From Saprospiraceae bacterium UBA2365 (GTDB taxonomy: Bacteria; Bacteroidota; Bacteroidia; Chitinophagales; Saprospiraceae): DNA of 20,871 nucleotides. Location: positions 28,155 to 49,025 of the forward strand of contig DDTL01000128.1 of assembly GCA_002344345.1 (NCBI GenBank), given 5' to 3'. A model generated the notes under the pieces. The model did no database searches and was not told the DNA's origin. It worked only from the letters and a program-made list of their open reading frames with translations. Of the stretch, positions 15,608-20,871 are shown one piece after another. Made by a program: the position numbers and the translations under genes. Each line of letters starts with the position of its first letter. Within the stretch, counting starts at the first letter, position 1.

Positions 15608-16351
15608 CTAATCTTTGTATGAATGCCCAAATTCATTTTGGAATTCAAGCAATTTCTGATCGATCCATTTCTTCGTTCTGCCTGCCAAAGCTGCAGGATC
15701 AGCATCCGTGATTGGGGTACCGTAACTGATACTACAGGTAGTCCGGAGTTTACCAAAGGACCTGAAATACATTTTCAAAGCAGGAATATCCACATAATAA
15801 TCGTTTTTATCTTTGTATTCAAGCGCAATTGGAACAACCGGAATTCCATGCCTCGCAGCTTCAACGAAAGAACCCATTTTGAATTCCATGGTTGTCCGGC
15901 CACTATGTGTAGTTCCTTCCGGAAAAATTAATACATTTCTGCCACTTAAAAGAGTCTCCCTGATGGCATCCCGAACAACTGAACGGCTTTTTTGATCTTC
16001 CCGGTTGACATAGATGATACCACTATAAGCTGCTCCTTTACTTATAACAGGTAGTTTACTCATCTCTGATTTCGAAACTACAAAGGCATTGATATATCTC
16101 AATACAACAAAAAAATCGAATACTCCCTTATGATTACATACATACAAAGCCGGTTGAACAACAGGATTTCCTTCTTTTTTTATTCTGAAACCGATCAGAT
16201 CCATCATCAAAATAAGGAAAATCCTTCTAAGTTTGAACCCTTTTTCATCCGTATGACGGATAAAAATGATTAATACAGAATAAATCGCAATCATGATTGA
16301 AGCGATCAGAAATATAAGGAATAATCTCAAACTACCTAAAATGTATCCCAT
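15608..16351 (-). CDS. PlsC-family lysophospholipid acyltransferase
   Basis: This inner-membrane enzyme is expected to acylate lysophosphatidic acid at sn-2 to give phosphatidic acid, or to act on a related lysolipid. The 247-aa protein has an N-terminal hydrophobic anchor (about 8-31) and a second hydrophobic stretch (about 42-55). The catalytic HX4D motif is NHKGVFD (His74, Asp79), the substrate-binding FPEGTTHSGR lies at 143-152, and the conserved VPIALEY follows at 173-179. Length and motif spacing fit 1-acylglycerol-3-phosphate acyltransferases; ornithine-lipid or aminolipid acyltransferases of the same fold cannot be excluded. The start is ATG 16351, 133 nt downstream of lysS. Confidence 0.9.
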   Translation of the reverse strand: MGYILGSLRLFLIFLIASIMIAIYSVLIIFIRHTDEKGFKLRRIFLILMMDLIGFRIKKEGNPVVQPALYVCNHKGVFDFFVVLRYINAFVVSKSEMSKLPVISKGAAYSGIIYVNREDQKSRSVVRDAIRETLLSGRNVLIFPEGTTHSGRTTMEFKMGSFVEAARHGIPVVPIALEYKDKNDYYVDIPALKMYFRSFGKLRTTCSISYGTPITDADPAALAGRTKKWIDQKLLEFQNEFGHSYKD

Positions 16352-16415
16352 TAGTGGATGGTTATCTTTATTATAATTGGAATTTGAGATTTATACTGTT
16401 AAAAAAATAACATTC

Positions 16416-16449
16416 ATACAATATATTACTAATGCATTGTATAGTAATA
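16416..16449. repeat. Interleaved inverted repeats upstream of the plsC-like gene
   Basis: ATACAAT (16416-16422) can pair with ATTGTAT (16436-16442), and TATTACTA (16424-16431) with TAGTAATA (16442-16449). The two pairings interleave, giving either competing hairpins or a small pseudoknot in the transcript between lysS and the acyltransferase gene. The stretch is very AT-rich, so chance is a real possibility. Confidence 0.3.
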
Positions 16450-16484
16450 AATTCTCAACCAGCAATACATTTTCTGTCATTCTC

Positions 16485-17996
16485 CTACCCTTCTTTCTTC
16501 ATTTGAGGGAAGAAGATCACATCCTGGATGGATGGAGAATTGGTAATGATCATAGCCAACCTGTCCATCCCAATCCCCAATCCGGCAGTTGGTGGCATGC
16601 CATATTCCAAAGACCGGAGAAAGTCTTCATCCAGCACCATGGCCTCATCATCCCCTCTTTTGCCCAGTTCAAGCTGTGACATAAACCTTTCCCGCTGATC
16701 GATGGGATCATTCAATTCGGAAAAAGCATTACAAATTTCCTTGCCGTTACAAATGGCTTCAAAACGCTCCACTATGCCAGGTTTAGAACGATGTTTTTTT
16801 GCCAAAGGAGACATTTCCACCGGATAATCAGTGATGAAAGTTGGTTGTATCAGCAGATGCTCGCACTGCTCACCAAAAATCTCATCGATCAGTTTGCCTT
16901 TGCCCATTGAAAGGTCTACAGAAATATGCAATTGCCTGCAAACATCTCTCAATTCATTTTCATCCATTGAACTGATATCAATTCCGGTATATTCCAGGAT
17001 CGCCTCAAACATTGTCAATCGTTTCCATGGCCTTTTAAAATCAATGATATGCTCACCTACCTGCAATTTTGTACTTCCATTCGTATCTATGGCTACTTTT
17101 TCAACCATTTCCTCAACCAGATCCATCATCCAGTTATAATCTTTGTAAGCTACATACAGTTCAATCTGCGTAAATTCCGGATTGTGAAAACGACTCATCC
17201 CTTCATTCCTGAAATCTTTCGAAAACTCATAAACACCATCGAATCCACCGACTATCAATCTCTTGAGATACAACTCATTAGCTATCCTGAGATAAAGTGT
17301 CATATCAAGTGTGTTGTGATGAGTTTTAAATGGCCTTGCAGCAGCACCCCCATACAAAGGCTGCAGGATCGGTGTCTCGACCTCCAGATATCCTTTCCCG
17401 TTCAGGAATTCCCTGATTGAATTGTACATTCTTGTACGTTTCACAAAAGTATCTTTAACCTCCGGATTCACCACCAGATCGACATATCGCTGACGGTATC
17501 TGAAATCAGGATCTGTGACTGCATCATGCACCTGTCCTTCAGCATCCACTTTAACAATAGGTAAAGGTTTTAGAGATTTGCTCAATAATTTGATTTCGCT
17601 GACATGTATGGATGTCTCTCCCATTTTGGTAACAAAAACATAACCTTTGACGCCAATAAAATCCCCGAGATCCATCCATTTTTTGAACAGGTCATTGTAA
17701 AGCATGTCATTTCCTTCAGGACAAATATCATCCCGACTGATATAAAGCTGAATTCTCCCTGTACTGTCCTGTAATTCAGCGAATGATGCTTTTCCCATGA
17801 TCCGCTTCATCATCAATCTTCCTGCCACAGCAACATCCTGATAATTTTTTGTTTCAGGGTTGAAGTTTTCAAAAATTTCTTTAGCTGTAGTATTTACCAG
17901 ATACGTATCTGCAGGATATGGATTGATACCTGCTTCTTCAATTTTTTTGAGGTTTTCCCTCCTGATGATTTCCTGTTCGCTTAACATGTTTATCAT
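16485..17996 (-). CDS. lysS: Lysyl-tRNA synthetase, class II
   Basis: This enzyme charges tRNA-Lys with lysine in the cytoplasm. The 503-aa protein is the class II form: an N-terminal OB-fold anticodon-binding domain (about 52-145; VAVAGRLMMKRIMGKASFAE) and a catalytic core with motif 2 FRNEGMSRFHNPEFTQIE (262-279) and motif 3 GLGIGMDRLAM (472-482). It ends just after FFPQMK, like the E. coli enzyme, without a C-terminal extension. Two starts are near each other: ATG 17996 (MINMLSEQE) and ATG 17987 (MLSEQE); the shorter form resembles relatives equally well. It lies 46 nt downstream of valS on the same strand, so both synthetases may share a transcript. Confidence 0.97.
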   Translation of the reverse strand: MINMLSEQEIIRRENLKKIEEAGINPYPADTYLVNTTAKEIFENFNPETKNYQDVAVAGRLMMKRIMGKASFAELQDSTGRIQLYISRDDICPEGNDMLYNDLFKKWMDLGDFIGVKGYVFVTKMGETSIHVSEIKLLSKSLKPLPIVKVDAEGQVHDAVTDPDFRYRQRYVDLVVNPEVKDTFVKRTRMYNSIREFLNGKGYLEVETPILQPLYGGAAARPFKTHHNTLDMTLYLRIANELYLKRLIVGGFDGVYEFSKDFRNEGMSRFHNPEFTQIELYVAYKDYNWMMDLVEEMVEKVAIDTNGSTKLQVGEHIIDFKRPWKRLTMFEAILEYTGIDISSMDENELRDVCRQLHISVDLSMGKGKLIDEIFGEQCEHLLIQPTFITDYPVEMSPLAKKHRSKPGIVERFEAICNGKEICNAFSELNDPIDQRERFMSQLELGKRGDDEAMVLDEDFLRSLEYGMPPTAGLGIGMDRLAMIITNSPSIQDVIFFPQMKKEG

Positions 17997-18042
17997 TTTA
18001 TATCTTATATTTCAAATAAATCTTTCTGTTTTATACAGCATA

Positions 18043-20685
18043 TCATAAATGGCTTAAAGCATCTTTGATCATCCTGATCCTTTCTTCACCATCTGCCAGT
18101 TTTTTACGTTCAATATCCACAACACTCGAAGGTGCATTGTTGACAAAACGCTCATTTTCCAGTTTTTTGCGCACCGCATCCACAAATCCTTCCTGATATG
18201 TCAGCTCATTCAATAAAGATGCTCTTTCAACCTCAATATTGATCTCAACAGGGATTTCCAGCGCATATTTATCATCACCGGAAATAAAATGAACCATATT
18301 ATTCCCTTCCCTGGCTGCTGCAATGTCCAAACTACTTAAAAATCCCAGTTTTTGAATAAATTCTTTTATTCCTTCTGTTTTCAATAATGTTTCAATGCTT
18401 TCAGACTGCTCTACAGTAAGCGGGAGCTGCTCCTTAGGTTTCAGGTTTTTTGAATTTCTGATCTCCCTGATCCGGGTTATCAATGCTTTGGCTTTTTCAC
18501 CTGTCTGAACAAAAATTGAATCTGTTTCACCTGGTTTTGGATACCGGCTGATGATGCAATCATCACCCTCAGCCCTTTCCTTCAGTACATGCCAAACTTC
18601 TTCACTGATAAATGGCATGAATGGATGCAATATTGTCAATATCTTTTCATAAAGTGCAATGGTAGCAACTGAAGTTCGTCTGTCGATTGGCTTTCCGAAA
18701 GCAGGTTTTATCGCCTCCAGATACCAGGAAAAGAAATCATTCCAAACAAAATTATAAACGATCATCAACGCATCAGAAAGCCTGTATTGCAAAAAGCATT
18801 CATCCAATTCCACGAGCAATTGGTCCAATTTTTGTTCAAGCCATTTAGCAGCAAAGGAATTTTCAGGAGGACATGCTATATCTTCAACCTCCCATCCCAT
18901 GATTAGTCGCATGGCATTCCAGATCTTATTGCTGAAGTTACGTCCCTGCTCGCATAATTTAACATCAAAAAGCAAGTCTCCTCCGGCCGGCGAACTGCTC
19001 AGCATACCAAATCGTACACCATCTGCACCATATTCTTCTATCAACCCAAGCGCATCCGGACTGTTACCCAATGACTTGCTCATTTTACGCCTCAATTTAT
19101 CCCTTACCATGCCTGTAAAATAGACGTGTTTAAAGGGTTTTTCTCCTGTCCATTCATAACCGGCCATAACCATTCTAGCAACCCAAAGGAAAATAATGTC
19201 CCATCCGGTCACCAAAACAGTGGTTGGATAATAATAATCCAATTCTTTTTTATCTGAAAACCCGCCAAAAACGGAAATAGGCCATAACCAGGATGAAAAC
19301 CAGGTATCCAATACATCTTCATCCTGTATCAAATCTGATTCTTTCAAAGTCGAAATGCCGGACTTTTCGATCGCCATCGTCCATGCTTCCTGTTTTGAAT
19401 GGGCAACAAATATCTCCGTTTTTCCGTCCGACTCCAGATAATAGGCTGGAATACGGTGTCCCCACCATAATTGCCTTGAAATGGTCCAGTCTCGAATATT
19501 TTCCAACCAATGACGGTAACTGTTCTTCTGATTTTTCGGAAAAAATTCGATGTCATCATTCATCACATGCTCCAGAGCAGGCCCTGCCAATGATTTCATA
19601 TCAACATACCATTGTTCTGACAACCGTGGTTCGACCACCACATTGGTTCTTTCAGAACGACCCACGCTATGCATGTAGGGTTCAATTTTTACGAGTAATT
19701 CAGCCTTTTCAAGATCTTGCACGATGAGTTTTCTGGCTTCCATCCGATCAGTCCCAACGTAAAACCGGGCCGCCTCACTCAATGTGGCATCTGGATTGAA
19801 AATATCGATGATCTCCAGCTTGTGCTCTAATCCGATGTTATAGTCATTCGGGTCATGGGCAGGTGTAATTTTCAACGCCCCGGTTCCAAATTCCATGTCA
19901 ACATACCGATCAAAAATAAGTGGAACTTCCCGATTGACAACCGGCACTATGACTGTTTTTCCTTTTAAATGTGTGTATCTCGGATCCTTGGGATTTACAG
20001 CAACTGCAGTATCTCCCAAAATTGTCTCAGGCCTGGTGGTCGCTATGATAATGTATTCATCTGTTCCTGTGATCTGGTATTTAACATGATATAGATTGCC
20101 AGCTTCTTCTTCATATAGTACTTCTTCATTGGACAGGACGGTTTTTGCTTCCGGATCCCAGTTGATCATTCGTTCGCCCCTGTATATCAAACCCTTGTTG
20201 TATAAATCGATGAAAGCCTGTATCACAGATTTTGATCTTTCCTCATCCATGGTAAAAGCGGTTCTCTCCCAATCACAGGAAGCACCCAGATTCCGCAATT
20301 GTTTTAGTATGATACCTCCGTAAAGTTCTTTCCATTCCCAGGCGTGTTCCAGAAATTTTTCCCGGTCAATCTCTGACTTTTTTATCCCTTTTTCACGCAA
20401 CAACCTGACCACTTTTGCTTCAGTTGCAATGGATGCATGGTCTGTGCCGGGCACCCAACATGCATTCTTGCCATCCAACCTCGCTTTGCGGATCAAAACA
20501 TCCTGAATGGTGTTGTTAAGCATGTGTCCCATGTGCAAAATACCGGTTACGTTTGGAGGCGGGATCACAATGGTGTATGGCTCTCTATCATCCGGAACAG
20601 AATGAAAATAATTTTTGTCCATCCAATGTGCGTACCATTTTTTTTCAATGTCCGCTGCCTGATATCTTGAAGGTATTTCCATCAT
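18043..20685 (-). CDS. valS: Valyl-tRNA synthetase, class I
   Basis: This enzyme charges tRNA-Val and edits misactivated threonine. The 880-aa protein shows the Rossmann-fold HIGH motif as HMGH (51-54, after PPPNVTGIL), the valine-specific GTDHASIATEAKV (80-92) and the CP1 editing domain (about 200-345, with TTRPET 216-221 and ITPAHDPNDY 273-282). WFSSWLWP (462-469) and the KMSKS loop (534-538) follow, then the anticodon-binding helical domain, and a C-terminal Val-tRNA synthetase arm rich in charged helix (about 815-880). The frame opens with two ATG codons (20685 and 20682). A TATATTTG promoter box ends 14 nt upstream. It is the first gene of the minus-strand block valS-lysS-acyltransferase-glycosyltransferase. 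Confidence 0.98.
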   Translation of the reverse strand: MMEIPSRYQAADIEKKWYAHWMDKNYFHSVPDDREPYTIVIPPPNVTGILHMGHMLNNTIQDVLIRKARLDGKNACWVPGTDHASIATEAKVVRLLREKGIKKSEIDREKFLEHAWEWKELYGGIILKQLRNLGASCDWERTAFTMDEERSKSVIQAFIDLYNKGLIYRGERMINWDPEAKTVLSNEEVLYEEEAGNLYHVKYQITGTDEYIIIATTRPETILGDTAVAVNPKDPRYTHLKGKTVIVPVVNREVPLIFDRYVDMEFGTGALKITPAHDPNDYNIGLEHKLEIIDIFNPDATLSEAARFYVGTDRMEARKLIVQDLEKAELLVKIEPYMHSVGRSERTNVVVEPRLSEQWYVDMKSLAGPALEHVMNDDIEFFPKNQKNSYRHWLENIRDWTISRQLWWGHRIPAYYLESDGKTEIFVAHSKQEAWTMAIEKSGISTLKESDLIQDEDVLDTWFSSWLWPISVFGGFSDKKELDYYYPTTVLVTGWDIIFLWVARMVMAGYEWTGEKPFKHVYFTGMVRDKLRRKMSKSLGNSPDALGLIEEYGADGVRFGMLSSSPAGGDLLFDVKLCEQGRNFSNKIWNAMRLIMGWEVEDIACPPENSFAAKWLEQKLDQLLVELDECFLQYRLSDALMIVYNFVWNDFFSWYLEAIKPAFGKPIDRRTSVATIALYEKILTILHPFMPFISEEVWHVLKERAEGDDCIISRYPKPGETDSIFVQTGEKAKALITRIREIRNSKNLKPKEQLPLTVEQSESIETLLKTEGIKEFIQKLGFLSSLDIAAAREGNNMVHFISGDDKYALEIPVEINIEVERASLLNELTYQEGFVDAVRKKLENERFVNNAPSSVVDIERKKLADGEERIRMIKDALSHL

Positions 20686-20699
20686 TTAAAAAATTTGCG

Positions 20700-20707
20700 C
20701 AAATATA
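20700..20707 (-). promoter_or_regulatory. Candidate -7 promoter box for valS
   Basis: The minus strand reads TATATTTG, a perfect TAnnTTTG match 14 nt before the valS ATG, with TTGTTT about 22 nt further upstream as a possible -33 element. The box overlaps the perfect 12-base palindrome ATTTGCGCAAAT (20693-20704), which could be an operator or chance. Confidence 0.5.
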
Positions 20708-20814
20708 ATGATATTTTGAAGTTGTTTAACAACAATGGTGGATGCAGTGGCCTCTGATTGACATCAATCTGCGATTGTCCTGTTTTTCCCAATCATTTAA
20801 AAATATAAAATCAT

Positions 20815-20871
20815 GAGTCTACTCCGAAAAGTCTTTGCCCCCTAAATCCCCACTGACGTTTTCAGTCAGTA
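20815..20871. repeat. Partial second copy of the MITE-like element end
   Basis: Starting at GAGTCTACTCCGAAAAGTC, the first 38 bases match the left end of the 4618-4786 element at 32 positions, including TCTTTGC and CCCTAAATCC. After that the two copies diverge; here a small ACTGA/TCAGT hairpin follows. The window ends inside it, so its full length and other end are unknown. The preceding bases 20708-20814 hold no gene; GATTG-ACAT-CAATC near 20757-20770 is a small hairpin of unknown meaning. Confidence 0.55.

Noticed and set aside
1..20871. tRNA, rRNA, CRISPR, phage, toxin-antitoxin or defence genes
   Set aside because: Gaps and both strands were scanned by eye and none had a cloverleaf, regular spacer array or matching protein motifs; nearly all coding space is assigned to known families.

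Overview
The window reads as ordinary chromosomal DNA of a member of the Bacteroidota, most likely a Saprospiraceae-like or related Chitinophagia/Flavobacteriia-grade organism. The evidence is gene content: a FecI-type sigma factor, FecR and an STN-domain TonB receptor with a DUF4249 lipoprotein; the phylum-restricted DUF3098 protein; a divergent ndk / nrnA-FKBP lipoprotein block; and several start-proximal TAnnTTTG boxes of the Bacteroidota sigma-A promoter type. A fragment resembling a type IX secretion C-terminal sorting domain points the same way. The genus cannot be fixed from sequence alone. No tRNA, rRNA, CRISPR array, intact transposase or phage gene was seen.

Layout. 1-198: no gene, with a short repeat at the very edge. 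199-2055 (minus): truB, uppP and a DUF3098 membrane protein, a compact operon behind a TACATTTG box. 2099-8371 (minus): an envelope uptake/signalling locus in the transcriptional order sigma factor, TonB-dependent receptor, FecR anti-sigma factor, DUF4249 lipoprotein, GNAT acetyltransferase. The receptor-to-fecR gap holds a 169-bp MITE-like element. The sigma-to-receptor gap holds a decayed T9SS-domain-like fragment on the opposite strand. 8388-9242 (minus): HMG-CoA lyase-like gene. 9569-9988 (minus): ndk. 10177-13038 (plus): nrnA and two tandem FKBP-type lipoproteins separated by a strong terminator. 13190-14270 (plus): prfB with the classical +1 programmed frameshift. 14267-20685 (minus): family 2 glycosyltransferase, PlsC-type acyltransferase, lysS and valS. 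The last ~60 bases are a partial second copy of one end of the MITE-like element.

How the genes work together. The FecI-FecR-receptor-DUF4249 set is expected to be a cell-surface signalling and uptake system: the receptor binds an unknown ligand, its periplasmic STN domain signals to FecR, and FecR releases the sigma factor. The rest is housekeeping: pseudouridine synthesis, undecaprenyl phosphate recycling, nucleotide and oligonucleotide turnover, translation termination, tRNA charging and phospholipid synthesis.

Most interesting points. A terminator-like hairpin plus T7 tract encloses the promoter box and start codon of the DUF4249 gene, so read-through transcripts could be attenuated while locally started ones are not. 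The MITE-like element has nested inverted repeats and a second partial copy. The fec gene order is rearranged around a decayed T9SS-domain fragment. The sigma-factor start looks frameshifted. Both window ends lie in repeats, which suggests the window is a whole contig broken at multicopy sequences.
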